The notes under the pieces: generated by a model
Seen by the model: the letters and a program-made list of their open reading frames with translations, nothing else
What the model was told of the DNA's origin: nothing
The model's database searches: none
Assembly: GCA_017516885.1 (NCBI GenBank)
Contig: JAFXAR010000050.1
Span: 1 to 34,928, forward strand
Origin: Bacteroidaceae bacterium
GTDB lineage: Bacteria > Bacteroidota > Bacteroidia > Bacteroidales > Bacteroidaceae
Direction: 5' to 3'
Length of the DNA: 34,928 nucleotides
Shown: one piece after another, positions 1 to 6,633 of the stretch
Position numbering within the stretch: position 1 is the first letter of the stretch
Layout: each line of letters opens with the position of its first letter
Translations under genes and position numbers: made by a program

Positions 1-351
1 AACATCAAAACGCCCATCTATTTGGAACGACTTTAATGCAGTTCTCGCCTCTCTGCACTCTTGAATCTCATCAAGGATAATGCAAGTCTTTCCGTTAACG
101 AAACGGCTGCCCGGTATCAAGGCAGACAAGTTAAGGATAATGGTATCTACATCTATATTGCCAGCAAAGGCCGACTTTTTATCAGGTTCAAGAATGAAAT
201 TCATATAAATCACACTCTCATAATTCTCCTTTGCAAACTTTTGGACAATGTATGTCTTTCCACATTGGCGAATACCTTTTATCACAAGTGGCTTCTTAGA
301 TCCAGAGGTTTTCCACTCAACCAAAACTGACTCAATTTTTCTTTTCAGCAT
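1..351 (-). CDS. AAA_14-type ATPase (DUF4143 family), N-terminal part
   Basis: This is the first 117 codons of a gene that continues beyond the left edge. The translation begins MLKRKIESVLVEWKTS. It has a P-loop-like segment (VIKGIRQCGKTY, about residues 23-34) and a Walker B-like CIILDEIQE near residues 92-100. That arrangement is typical of the AAA_14 ATPases that usually carry a C-terminal DUF4143 domain. These are common accessory ATPases in Bacteroidota, and their cellular role is not well established. The ATG at 351 lies just downstream of a clear Bacteroidota -7 element (375-382), giving a short leader of about 20 nt. The P-loop reads GIRQCGKT, with Cys where many P-loops have Gly or Ala. 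The family call is confident. The function is not known, and the C-terminal half cannot be seen. Confidence 0.85.
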   Translation of the reverse strand, partial: MLKRKIESVLVEWKTSGSKKPLVIKGIRQCGKTYIVQKFAKENYESVIYMNFILEPDKKSAFAGNIDVDTIILNLSALIPGSRFVNGKTCIILDEIQECREARTALKSFQIDGRFDV

Positions 352-374
352 CGTATTGTATATTAGCTCTATTG

Positions 375-406
375 CAAAAATACACTTTTTCAAGCGAATA
401 AACAAG
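375..406 (-). promoter_or_regulatory. Promoter of the AAA_14 ATPase
   Basis: On the minus strand the -7 element TATTTTTG occupies 382-375, a perfect match to TAnnTTTG. CTTG, a 3/4 match to the -33 TTTG, lies at 406-403, giving a 20-bp spacer. The spacer is made almost entirely of the first copy of the phased repeat (381-400), so a factor binding that repeat would sit on the core promoter. Confidence 0.6.
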
Positions 407-501
407 ACTCCGATACATTTTTCCAAGCGAATAATTTGATATAATAACATTTTTCGGAACGAATAAACGGGAGTTTAATACACTTTTCCTACCGTGAATA
501 G
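381..501. repeat. Four degenerate 20-bp repeats at about 33-bp spacing
   Basis: Plus-strand copies begin at 381 (tacactttttcaagcgaata), 414 (tacatttttccaagcgaata), 446 (aacatttttcggaacgaata) and about 480 (a diverged copy, tacacttttcctaccgtgaa). The start-to-start spacings are 33, 32 and 34 bp, about three helical turns. They are not multiples of three, so this is not a protein repeat. Similarity decays with distance from the ATPase gene. The first copy overlaps the core promoter. I infer an operator array bound on one face of the helix. Confidence 0.65.
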
Positions 502-623
502 CACAAAGACAGCCTGTAACCCGCCTCGGCAAACATTGAAGCAAGCTTAAAGGCTTCGTACGAGCAATTGCTTGCATTTATCCCGACATGGGAGCACCCT
601 TACATTCGTTTTTTCGCTGTTTA

Positions 624-655
624 TTGGCATGTTCCAAAAATAACCTCTATCTTTG
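624..655 (+). promoter_or_regulatory. Promoter upstream of the interrupted membrane gene
   Basis: The -7 element TATCTTTG is at 648-655, and a -33-like TTGG at 624-627 lies 20 bp upstream. The predicted start of transcription is about 662, leaving a leader of about 20 nt before the ATG at 681. An intact promoter suggests the interrupted gene is either a recent pseudogene or still partly expressed. Confidence 0.55.
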
Positions 656-680
656 CTAAATAACCATAAAGCAATATGCA

Positions 681-911
681 ATGAAAACTCTGCTGCACAT
701 TATTATAAAGAGCGCAATTATTACTGCCATTGGCATTATATGTTATTTTATCTACACCGGTTTTATGGTATAAAAAAGAGATGAAAACAACTACATTGAG
801 GGAGACATCTACATTGATAACACAGAATTTTACTGGATGTCAGCTGTTGTCATCTTGGTGGTTGCAGCAGCAACTTGGTTCGCATACAAGATTATCAAAC
901 ACAATGCCTAA
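681..911 (+). pseudogene. Small two-helix membrane protein gene interrupted by an in-frame TAA
   Basis: The ATG at 681 opens a 30-residue ORF with a hydrophobic helix (IIIKSAIITAIGIICYFIY) ending at TAA 771-773. The same frame continues for 45 more codons to a TAA at 909-911. It reads KRDENNYIEGDIYIDNTEFY, then a second helix (AVVILVVAAATWFAYKI) and a basic tail. Read together it would be a 75-residue protein with two membrane helices joined by a polar loop. The second part has only one internal ATG (TGG ATG, just before helix 2) and no obvious ribosome site. The simplest reading is a nonsense mutation in a small membrane protein gene. Alternatives are two separate micropeptides, stop readthrough, or an error in the assembled sequence. 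I do not recognise a family. Confidence 0.55.
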
Positions 912-930
912 GGCTTAATCTGCAGGGATA

Positions 931-970
931 CAAAAACAGGGCGCGCAACCAGTTGCGCGCCCTGTTTTTG
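931..970. terminator. Bidirectional terminator hairpin
   Basis: A perfect inverted repeat (19-bp arms, 2-nt loop) has a core of cagggcgcgcaac paired with gttgcgcgccctg. It is flanked by A5 on the left and T5 on the right. It can end the plus-strand membrane gene and the minus-strand thioredoxin-fold gene. Confidence 0.85.
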
Positions 971-994
971 CAGGGAGGTTCGCTAACCTCCCTG
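971..994. terminator. Second hairpin next to the terminator
   Basis: Arms cagggaggtt (971-980) and aacctccctg (985-994) enclose a cgct loop, directly beside the 931-970 hairpin. Minus-strand transcripts leaving the thioredoxin-fold gene meet this one first. There is no clear T run, so it may protect the 3' end rather than terminate. Confidence 0.55.
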
Positions 995-1011
995 TATATA
1001 AACTTATTCAC

Positions 1012-2085
1012 TTACTTGCTCAGCTGCTCGCCTACATAGCTCTTCATTTCATTGCCACGGAGGTCGCGCTTGAGGATTGTGCCATCGGGGGCAAAAAGGA
1101 TTATCTGAGGAATTCCCTTGATGCCGTAAAGGCCTGTTGCATTGTCCTTATTGTCGCGGGGAATGAAAATCTGCGGATAAGTAATGCCCTCGGCCTGCAG
1201 CGCGCTCTTGAACTTTGCCTCCTCGTCCCACACGTTCACGCCAAGAACAGTAAACTTGTCGCCGCCGTACTTGTTCTGCAGCTCAATGAGGTTAGGAATC
1301 TCGCCCTTGCAAGGACCGCACCATGATGCCCAAAAGTCAACAAGCACATACTTGCCCTTGCCCACATAGTCGGAGAGCCTTGAGGGCTTGCCGTCTACTG
1401 TAAGGCCGCCAAAGTCGACAAACATTTTGCCGGGCTGTGTAGCCTCAGCCTTAACAAGATCCTCGCGGTAGGTCCTAACTGCATAAACCTTATTGGCATA
1501 TTTAATTTGGCCTGCAACGGTATCAAATTCACCAATAGTGGGATAGAACTCGCCGGCAACCATGCCAAGGATGTATGCTCCTATCATATTGTCCTTGTTA
1601 TCCATCATTTCCTTGCGGTACATGCCGTACAATGCCTCAATGCGGGGGTTGATTACCTCCATCATCTGCTCGCGGGTTTTGCCTTCGGACTGCATCTGAC
1701 GAACGAGTTCGTTCATGGCTGCGCTCTCCTTTGCTATTGCCTCCTCTATTGCAGCAAGCTTGTCATTAAGCCCGCCAGTTACCTTTGCAGGAGCAGCAGC
1801 AAAGTCAACTGTTATATTTGCGCCCGGTTCAACTATTACATAGCCTCTCATGCGGCGGTTGTTGTTGATGTTTATTTCGTAGAGCGACTGGTCCTTCTCT
1901 ACGCCCTTGAAGGCAAATGCGCCATCGGCAATGACGCATGTGTCAACAGCTGAAGGAGTGTCCTGATTTATAAGGTAAACATTCTTGCCGTTGTACTTGG
2001 CATCGGCCTTGCCGGTAATTGTATAGCTCTGGGCTGTTGCTGTAAGCGCAAGTGCCGAAAGAGCAAAAATTGACAGAATTTTCAT
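1012..2085 (-). CDS. Secreted TlpA/ResA-like thiol-disulfide protein with DUF4369-type N-terminus
   Basis: A 357-residue exported protein. Residues 1-18 form a signal peptide (MKILSIFALSALALTATA). About residues 20-100 resemble the DUF4369 beta domain often found before thioredoxin folds in Bacteroidota, and a helical linker follows. The C-terminal thioredoxin/AhpC-TSA-like domain carries the redox motif WCGPC with cysteines 256 and 259. Such proteins work in the periplasm as thiol-disulfide reductases or oxidoreductases; the substrate is unknown. I prefer the ATG at 2085 to one at 2142. The signal peptide then starts at residue 1, and the likely -7 element (2132-2139) would place 2142 upstream of the transcript start. 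The gene ends just before two terminator hairpins (931-994). Confidence 0.9.
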   Translation of the reverse strand: MKILSIFALSALALTATAQSYTITGKADAKYNGKNVYLINQDTPSAVDTCVIADGAFAFKGVEKDQSLYEININNNRRMRGYVIVEPGANITVDFAAAPAKVTGGLNDKLAAIEEAIAKESAAMNELVRQMQSEGKTREQMMEVINPRIEALYGMYRKEMMDNKDNMIGAYILGMVAGEFYPTIGEFDTVAGQIKYANKVYAVRTYREDLVKAEATQPGKMFVDFGGLTVDGKPSRLSDYVGKGKYVLVDFWASWCGPCKGEIPNLIELQNKYGGDKFTVLGVNVWDEEAKFKSALQAEGITYPQIFIPRDNKDNATGLYGIKGIPQIILFAPDGTILKRDLRGNEMKSYVGEQLSK

Positions 2086-2131
2086 ATTTAAAAAGTTTAA
2101 TATTGATATTCCTTTTTTGGGTTTAACTTTG

Positions 2132-2139
2132 CGAAGATA
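2132..2139 (-). promoter_or_regulatory. Promoter -7 element of the thioredoxin-fold gene
   Basis: TATCTTCG on the minus strand matches TAnnTTcG. I see no convincing -33 element. It places the transcript start near 2125, which supports the ATG at 2085. Confidence 0.45.
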
Positions 2140-2222
2140 CAATATTTTGACGAACAGGCGGCTGTATCTACATTATTTAACATTGCAACGCCATTTTGCT
2201 TGCTTATTGAACAAGTTCATGG

Positions 2223-3044
2223 TTAGACAGCAATTGTAACATAACCTATGTAGCGTCCCTTAGAACCCATCTGCTGCACAATCACAGGCTTGCCGTCGGC
2301 ATTGGTATATGTAACAGGCTTCTCAAAGTAGTTGTGCGAATGGCCGCCAAGTATAACATCAATGCCGGCGGTGTTTGCGGCAAGGTATTCGTCGTTATAC
2401 TGGGAATTCACAGCCTTGTCGTCCTTCCAGCCAAGATGCGAAAGGCATATTATAACATCGCATTTCTCCTTTTCAAGTGCCTCTACCGCCTTGCGCGCTG
2501 CCTCTGCAGGGTGCACAAAGCGCACCCCGGCAGAATTGCTGTCGGATACAAGGTCGGCAAAATCGGGCGAGAGCCCGAACACTCCGATGCGCTTGCCGGC
2601 ACGCTCAATTACCACATAGGGCTTTACTATGCCCTCGCAGGGTGTTCCGGTGAAATCGTAGTTTGCGCAAACAATGGGAAATTTTGCCATTTTGAATATG
2701 CGCGCCATATTTTCAAGGCCAAAGTCAAATTCGTGATTGCCTATTGCGCAGGCATCGTAGCCCATTGCGTTCATTATCTCCACCTCAACTGCGCCCTTGT
2801 GTATGTTGTAGTAGAGAGAGCCTTGCGAGAAGTCGCCGCAGTCGAACAGCAGCATGTTGCCTGCGCCAACAGAGTCGCGCACATGCTCTATAACAAGAGC
2901 ACGGTCCACCGCCCCGGGGTTGCCGTCCTTTTGGTCAATGGTGCTGTGGGTGTCGTTTGTGTGGAGTATTGTTATGGCCTTTTTGCCCTGCGCCGCAACA
3001 CCCGCCGCAGCAAAAAGCGCTATAAGAAGTATAAACTTTTTCAT
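2223..3044 (-). CDS. Secreted metallophosphoesterase, catalytic half of a split 5'-nucleotidase
   Basis: A 273-residue exported calcineurin-like phosphoesterase. The signal peptide is MKKFILLIALFAAAGVAA. Metal-binding motifs of the UshA/5'-nucleotidase group follow in order: HTNDTHS near residue 32, DCGDFSQG near 69, GNHEFDFG near 99, and GGHSHNYF in the C-terminal part. UshA-type enzymes hydrolyse nucleotides or UDP-sugars in the periplasm and normally carry a second substrate-binding domain. Here that domain is encoded by the upstream gene (3182-3958). I chose ATG 3044 because the signal peptide starts there. The exact substrate cannot be read from the sequence. Confidence 0.9.
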   Translation of the reverse strand: MKKFILLIALFAAAGVAAQGKKAITILHTNDTHSTIDQKDGNPGAVDRALVIEHVRDSVGAGNMLLFDCGDFSQGSLYYNIHKGAVEVEIMNAMGYDACAIGNHEFDFGLENMARIFKMAKFPIVCANYDFTGTPCEGIVKPYVVIERAGKRIGVFGLSPDFADLVSDSNSAGVRFVHPAEAARKAVEALEKEKCDVIICLSHLGWKDDKAVNSQYNDEYLAANTAGIDVILGGHSHNYFEKPVTYTNADGKPVIVQQMGSKGRYIGYVTIAV

Positions 3045-3061
3045 TGTATATATTATTATTT

Positions 3062-3187
3062 GCACTCTGTTATCTGTACTCTGTCATCTGCACTCTGTCA
3101 TCTGTACTCTGTCATCTGTACTCTGTCATCTGTACTCTGTTATCTGTACTCTGTTATCTGTACTCTGTTATCTGTACTCTGTCATCT
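3062..3187. repeat. Nine-unit 14-bp tandem repeat
   Basis: Nine head-to-tail copies of a 14-bp unit (gtactctgtcatct, with gcactctg and ctgttatct variants) fill 126 bp. Each unit is itself two similar heptamers (ctgtcat / ctgtact). The array occupies nearly the whole gap between the two 5'-nucleotidase genes. Its last unit includes the TGA stop of the upstream gene. There are no unique spacers, so it is not a CRISPR array. It looks like a minisatellite whose copy number could vary by slippage. Confidence 0.95.
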
Positions 3188-3958
3188 GCCTTCCACCGCA
3201 ATTCGTCCGTCGCAATTGGAATCGAGCTTCTTGCCTTCGGCCTCAAGCGAGGTGATATACTCAACCATGAGGTCACGAATCACCATTGACTCATATTTTA
3301 CGGCATGACCCTGCTTGAGAACAAAGAGCTTGTCCTTGCCTTCGGAAAGGTAGTCGGAGGTTGCAATTACATATTTGCGTGCCGGGTCAATGGGCGAGCC
3401 ATTGACAGTTGCACTGAGCAGACGCTTGTCGGCCGAAATGACAAGACGCAAGCCGCTGACCGCCTCGCCGCCCACAGCGGCAATCTCGCGGCACAGCTGC
3501 AGCATCTGCTCGCCGTCAAGAGTGACAAGGGCAAGGGTGTTCTCAAAGGGGAACACATCGTAGACTGAACCGAAAGTAACATCGCCCTCGCGTATAATGT
3601 CCCTCAGGCCGCCTATGTTGGTAACCGCCGCGTCAACATTCTCTGCCGGGCACTTTTTCCTTGCCATGTGCAGGAGCGCATCGGCCGCAAAGTTCATAAG
3701 CGGGCTTTCGGGGCGGAACTTGTCGTGCGTTTTCGCAGCATGCCCCAGCAGGGGCCGGCGCACGCTGTCCACCACGGGGCGCTCACGCTCAATGATTGCC
3801 CTCACTGCCTCGGCGCCGCCTTTTGCATCGGTTGCTGTAACTTTTATGTTGCCGGCACTGATTTGCACCGGACGCTCTTCTTTTGCCGCGGGCGAACATG
3901 CAGCCGCAAACAGCATTGCCGCAGCAAGCAAGGAGAAGCAAATAATTGTCTTTTTCAT
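3182..3958 (-). CDS. 5'-nucleotidase C-terminal-domain lipoprotein
   Basis: A 258-residue protein with a lipoprotein signal (MKKTIICFSLLAAAMLFAAAC, lipobox AAAC, Cys21). The rest matches the 5'-nucleotidase C-terminal (substrate-binding) domain: ESPLMNFAADAL near residue 83, NIGGLRDIIREGDVTFG near 113-129, and VFPFENTLALVTLDG near 133-147. It is the first gene of a two-gene operon whose second gene encodes the metal-dependent catalytic domain. Activity probably needs both products to meet in the periplasm or at the membrane. The order is reversed relative to the single-chain enzyme. The last codons sit inside the 14-bp tandem array, so slippage there would alter its C-terminus. Confidence 0.88.
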   Translation of the reverse strand: MKKTIICFSLLAAAMLFAAACSPAAKEERPVQISAGNIKVTATDAKGGAEAVRAIIERERPVVDSVRRPLLGHAAKTHDKFRPESPLMNFAADALLHMARKKCPAENVDAAVTNIGGLRDIIREGDVTFGSVYDVFPFENTLALVTLDGEQMLQLCREIAAVGGEAVSGLRLVISADKRLLSATVNGSPIDPARKYVIATSDYLSEGKDKLFVLKQGHAVKYESMVIRDLMVEYITSLEAEGKKLDSNCDGRIAVEGR

Positions 3959-3997
3959 TATAGGCGAATATTTATATAAGTTTCAAGAAACTGCATG

Positions 3998-4031
3998 CAA
4001 AAATAGCAACAAATCCCAAGAATGAGACAAA
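3998..4031 (-). promoter_or_regulatory. Promoter of the split 5'-nucleotidase operon
   Basis: The minus-strand -7 element TATTTTTG is at 4005-3998. TTTG (within a T run) lies about 22 bp upstream, at 4031-4028. It is divergent from the rplS promoter and only about 15 bp away from it. Confidence 0.55.
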
Positions 4032-4044
4032 AAAGGAATAAAGT

Positions 4045-4076
4045 TTTGGGTAATAAAGTTTTTTGACCTATCTTTG
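4045..4076 (+). promoter_or_regulatory. Promoter of rplS
   Basis: TTTG (4045-4048) and TATCTTTG (4069-4076) are separated by exactly 20 bp, a full match to the Bacteroidota consensus. The leader to the ATG at 4164 is about 80 nt and could hold an expression-control element. I see only a short GC-rich hairpin possibility near 4080-4100. Confidence 0.8.
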
Positions 4077-4163
4077 CAACCGCTTTCGGCGTAATCGCTG
4101 TCAAGGAAGAGTAACTTGATATGTTGCGTTTGAATGATTGAACAATTTAACAAATCAAAAAAA

Positions 4164-4514
4164 ATGGATTTAATTAAAATTGCTAAAGAAGCATTTGCTA
4201 CTGACGTTAAGCGCGAACTGGAGTTCAACCCCGGTGACACTATTACAGTAGCTTACAAAATCATTGAGGGAACAAAGGAGCGTATCCAGATGTATCGTGG
4301 TGTTGTTATCCGCATCAGCGGCCACGGCAACGAGAAGCGTTTCACAGTGCGCAAGATGTCAGGCACAATCGGCGTTGAGCGTATTTTCCCATTGAACTCA
4401 CCTGCTATTGACAGCATCACTGTTAACAAGCGTGGTCGTGTTCGCCGTGCTAAGCTTTACTACTTGCGTGCTCTTACAGGAAAGAAGGCTCGTATTAAGG
4501 AAATCAAGGGCTAA
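4164..4514 (+). CDS. rplS: 50S ribosomal protein L19
   Basis: A 116-residue protein beginning [20 protein letters not shown], with L19 signatures [38 protein letters not shown] and RRAKLYYLR near the C-terminus. L19 sits at the interface of the ribosomal subunits. The length matches the family. An in-frame ATG at 4134 would add ten unusual residues ([10 protein letters not shown]). I prefer 4164 because L19 proteins start close to this point. The gene is monocistronic: a strong promoter precedes it and a palindromic terminator follows directly. Confidence 0.97.
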   Translation: MDLIKIAKEAFATDVKRELEFNPGDTITVAYKIIEGTKERIQMYRGVVIRISGHGNEKRFTVRKMSGTIGVERIFPLNSPAIDSITVNKRGRVRRAKLYYLRALTGKKARIKEIKG

Positions 4515-4530
4515 GCACCTGAATGAGAAT

Positions 4531-4573
4531 GGAATAAAAAAATGCAGCCGAATGGCTGCATTTTTTTATTCCT
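4531..4573. terminator. Perfect bidirectional terminator between rplS and the DUF2007 gene
   Basis: ggaataaaaaaatgcagcc is mirrored by ggctgcatttttttattcc around a gaat loop, with 19-bp perfect arms. It ends both rplS (plus) and the convergent small gene (minus). The TAA stop of the minus gene (4566-4568) lies inside the right arm. Confidence 0.92.
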
Positions 4574-4820
4574 GGGTTTCAATGGTCTCAGGTATTGTAT
4601 TCTCCTCAATAACCTTGAGCGCCTGAGCCTCGTACTCTTCGCTGACAACCACCAGCACCTCGCCCTCAATTGTTGCATAGGGCGATGTCACTGCGCTTAT
4701 TGTCTCGTCCTTAATCATGCATGGGACACCATTCGCATCAAGCAGTCCCTTTACCAGCTGCGCCTGCCATGTTGTGCCGGCAAACACCTGTACAATTCTA
4801 ACATCATTTGCGCTGTTCAT
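4566..4820 (-). CDS. DUF2007-type small protein (putative signal-transducing protein fold)
   Basis: An 84-residue soluble protein, MNSANDVRIVQVFAGTTWQA and onward. It matches the DUF2007 pattern: an opening strand VQVFAGTTWQAQLVKGLLDANGV, a central MIKDE segment, and VLVVVSEEYEAQALKVIEE near the end. Members have a ferredoxin-like ACT/PII-like fold and no firm function. The start is decided by an excellent Shine-Dalgarno site, GGAGG at 4830-4826, five bases before ATG 4820. That is unusual here, since most neighbouring genes lack one. A GTG at 4826 overlaps the ribosome site and is less likely. Confidence 0.8.
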   Translation of the reverse strand: MNSANDVRIVQVFAGTTWQAQLVKGLLDANGVPCMIKDETISAVTSPYATIEGEVLVVVSEEYEAQALKVIEENTIPETIETQE

Positions 4821-4893
4821 AATCACCTCCTTATTTAATGGTTGACAATATATAGCTCTTGTGAACGGAAAGGCAAAAAACGCTCAACTGCAC

Positions 4894-4917
4894 GCAAACA
4901 GCATACATGTTGTTTGC
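4894..4917. promoter_or_regulatory. Inverted repeat at the transcript start of the DUF2007 gene
   Basis: GCAAACA (4894-4900) and TGTTTGC (4911-4917) form a 7-bp inverted repeat. It abuts the -7 element and covers the predicted transcript start. It could be an operator or a 5' stem protecting the mRNA. Confidence 0.4.
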
Positions 4918-4947
4918 GAATTTACCTATTGCAAGAATAAAAACAAA
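4917..4947 (-). promoter_or_regulatory. Promoter of the DUF2007 gene
   Basis: The minus-strand -7 element TAAATTCG is at 4924-4917, and TTTG at 4947-4944 lies 19 bp upstream. It gives a leader of about 90 nt before ATG 4820. Confidence 0.6.
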
Positions 4948-5009
4948 GAACAAAGAAGATTTTAGTTATTAAAAAATCTTAAATGCACAGTACATTCACA
5001 GTTATTGCC

Positions 5010-5017
5010 TATTTTTG
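5010..5017 (+). promoter_or_regulatory. Promoter -7 element of frr
   Basis: TATTTTTG matches TAnnTTTG. No clear -33 element lies at the usual distance. The transcript would start near 5024, about 50 nt before the frr ATG, and would read through frr into rsgA. Confidence 0.5.
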
Positions 5018-5074
5018 TAATTAAGAGAATGTTTCAGAGTTAGAAATTTAAACAGTTAATCAAACCTTAGTAAT

Positions 5075-5635
5075 ATGATAGATATTAAATCTTGCTTGAA
5101 CGAAGCAGAAGAGATGATGCAGATGAGTGTCATGCACCTCGAGGACGAGTATTCACACATTCGCGCCGGCAAGGCAAACGTGCACTTGCTTGACTGCGTG
5201 AGAGTACATTCATACGGTTCGGAGATGCCGCTTAACAACGTGGCTACAATCACAACTCCCGACCTTCGTACAATTTCAATCAAGCCTTGGGACAAGAACA
5301 TGATTGCACCTATCGAGAAGGCAATCATTGACTCTCCGGTTGGAATTATGCCCACAAACAACGGCGAGGTTATAATCATTGCCATTCCGCCACTCACAGG
5401 CGAGCGCCGCAAGGACCTTGTCAAGCAGTGCGCACACGAACTTGAGACTGCGAAAATAAGCATCCGCAATGCGCGCCGCGACGGCATTGACACAATGAAA
5501 AAGTCGGTAAAGGACGGTACTCCCGAGGACGTTGCAAAAGACGGCGAGGAGAGCTTGCAGAAAATTCACGACAAGTACATCAAGAAGGCCGAAGAGATTT
5601 TCGCTGCAAAGGAAAAGGAAATAATGACCGTATAA
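5075..5635 (+). CDS. frr: Ribosome recycling factor
   Basis: A 186-residue protein, full length for the family. Signatures include the N-terminal helix MIDIKSCLNEAEEMMQMSV, SHIRAGKANVHLLD (the RAGRA-like region), PLNNVATITTPDLRTISIKPWD and PPLTGERRKDLVKQ. RRF works with EF-G to split post-termination ribosomes. It is followed 24 bp later by rsgA, so the two ribosome genes probably form an operon. Confidence 0.97.
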   Translation: MIDIKSCLNEAEEMMQMSVMHLEDEYSHIRAGKANVHLLDCVRVHSYGSEMPLNNVATITTPDLRTISIKPWDKNMIAPIEKAIIDSPVGIMPTNNGEVIIIAIPPLTGERRKDLVKQCAHELETAKISIRNARRDGIDTMKKSVKDGTPEDVAKDGEESLQKIHDKYIKKAEEIFAAKEKEIMTV

Positions 5636-5659
5636 CTTCCGCAAAAGGAGAGGAAGAGA

Positions 5660-6592
5660 GTGCAGGGAACAGTTATAAAAAGTTCGGGCAGTGTCTATGG
5701 CGTGCGCGCCACAGACGGCAGAGTTGTTGACTGCAGGGTCAAGGGCAACTTTCGCCTGAAAGGCATAAGAAGCACAAACCCGGTTGCTGTCGGCGACCAC
5801 GTCAAGTTTGACGTGCGAAGCGACGGCACTGCTTATATTGTGGAGATTCTCGAGCGCAAGAACTACATAGTGCGCAAGGCATCGAACCTCTCGAAGCAGT
5901 CGCACATATTAGCGGCCAACCTTGACCTCTGTTTCCTTGTTGTTACAATAAACCACCCGGCCACGGCAACCACCTTCATCGACCGTTTCCTGGCTGCCGC
6001 CGAGGCCTACAGAGTGCCCACCGTGCTTGTATTCAACAAAACCGACCTCTACAACGAGGCTGAACGCGAGGAGCTTGAATACCTAACGGCACTGTACGAG
6101 AGCATTGGCTACAGCTGCATGCGCACAAGCGCAACCGACGGCAGCGGCATTGAGCAGCTAAGGGAAGCTATGCGTGGGAAAGTGTCACTGCTTGCCGGCA
6201 ATTCGGGAGTGGGCAAGTCGAGCATAGCAAATGCCATTGCCCCCGAAATTGCAGCGCGCGTGGGAGAAATTTCAAAAACCCACGACACCGGCATGCACAC
6301 CACCACATACACCGAAATGTTTGAATTCATGCCCGGGAGCTATCTTGTGGACACTCCGGGAGTTAAGGGATTCGGCACATTTGACATGGAGGCAGAAGAG
6401 ATTTCGCACTACTTTGTGGAGTTCTTCAGGCTGTCAAGAGATTGCCGCTACAGCAACTGCACGCACACGCACGAACCTGGCTGCGCAGTGCTTGAGGCGC
6501 TTGAAAAAGGCGAGATTGCCCCATCGCGCTACCAATCGTACCTAAGCATGCTCGAAGACAAAGACGAAGGCAAATACCGCGCCGCTGAATAA
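5660..6592 (+). CDS. rsgA: Small-subunit-dependent ribosome biogenesis GTPase RsgA
   Basis: A 310-residue circularly permuted GTPase that acts late in 30S subunit maturation. An N-terminal OB-fold (residues 1-70) is followed by G4 NKTD (126-129) and G1 P-loop GNSGVGKS (180-187). Next come a G2-like HTTTYTEM, G3 DTPG, and a C-terminal zinc finger with Cys/His ligands (DCRYSNCTHTHEPGC). The permuted order G4-G1-G3 is diagnostic. Translation starts at GTG 5660 with AAGGAG at 5644-5649 about ten bases upstream, one of the few good ribosome sites in the window. The TAA stop lies within the palindromic terminator. Confidence 0.97.
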   Translation: MQGTVIKSSGSVYGVRATDGRVVDCRVKGNFRLKGIRSTNPVAVGDHVKFDVRSDGTAYIVEILERKNYIVRKASNLSKQSHILAANLDLCFLVVTINHPATATTFIDRFLAAAEAYRVPTVLVFNKTDLYNEAEREELEYLTALYESIGYSCMRTSATDGSGIEQLREAMRGKVSLLAGNSGVGKSSIANAIAPEIAARVGEISKTHDTGMHTTTYTEMFEFMPGSYLVDTPGVKGFGTFDMEAEEISHYFVEFFRLSRDCRYSNCTHTHEPGCAVLEALEKGEIAPSRYQSYLSMLEDKDEGKYRAAE

Positions 6593-6632
6593 ATTAAAAA
6601 AGGAAGAAAAATTTCTTCCTTTTTTAATTTAT
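6589..6632. terminator. Palindromic terminator after rsgA
   Basis: The arms ataaattaaaaaaggaagaa(a) and its perfect complement (21 bp each) are separated by two bases. The left arm includes the rsgA TAA. A6 and T6 tracts on the two sides let it work in both directions. Confidence 0.9.
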
Positions 6633-6633
6633 A

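Noticed and set aside
771-773. Selenocysteine or pyrrolysine recoding of the stop
   Set aside because: The codon is TAA, not TGA or TAG, and no recoding stem is evident.
3062-3187. CRISPR-like array
   Set aside because: The units are contiguous with no unique spacers and no cas genes are present.
2334-3308. A 324-codon plus-strand open frame across the nucleotidase genes
   Set aside because: It is opposite clear minus-strand coding sequence and passes through the 14-bp tandem repeat, giving low-complexity residues.
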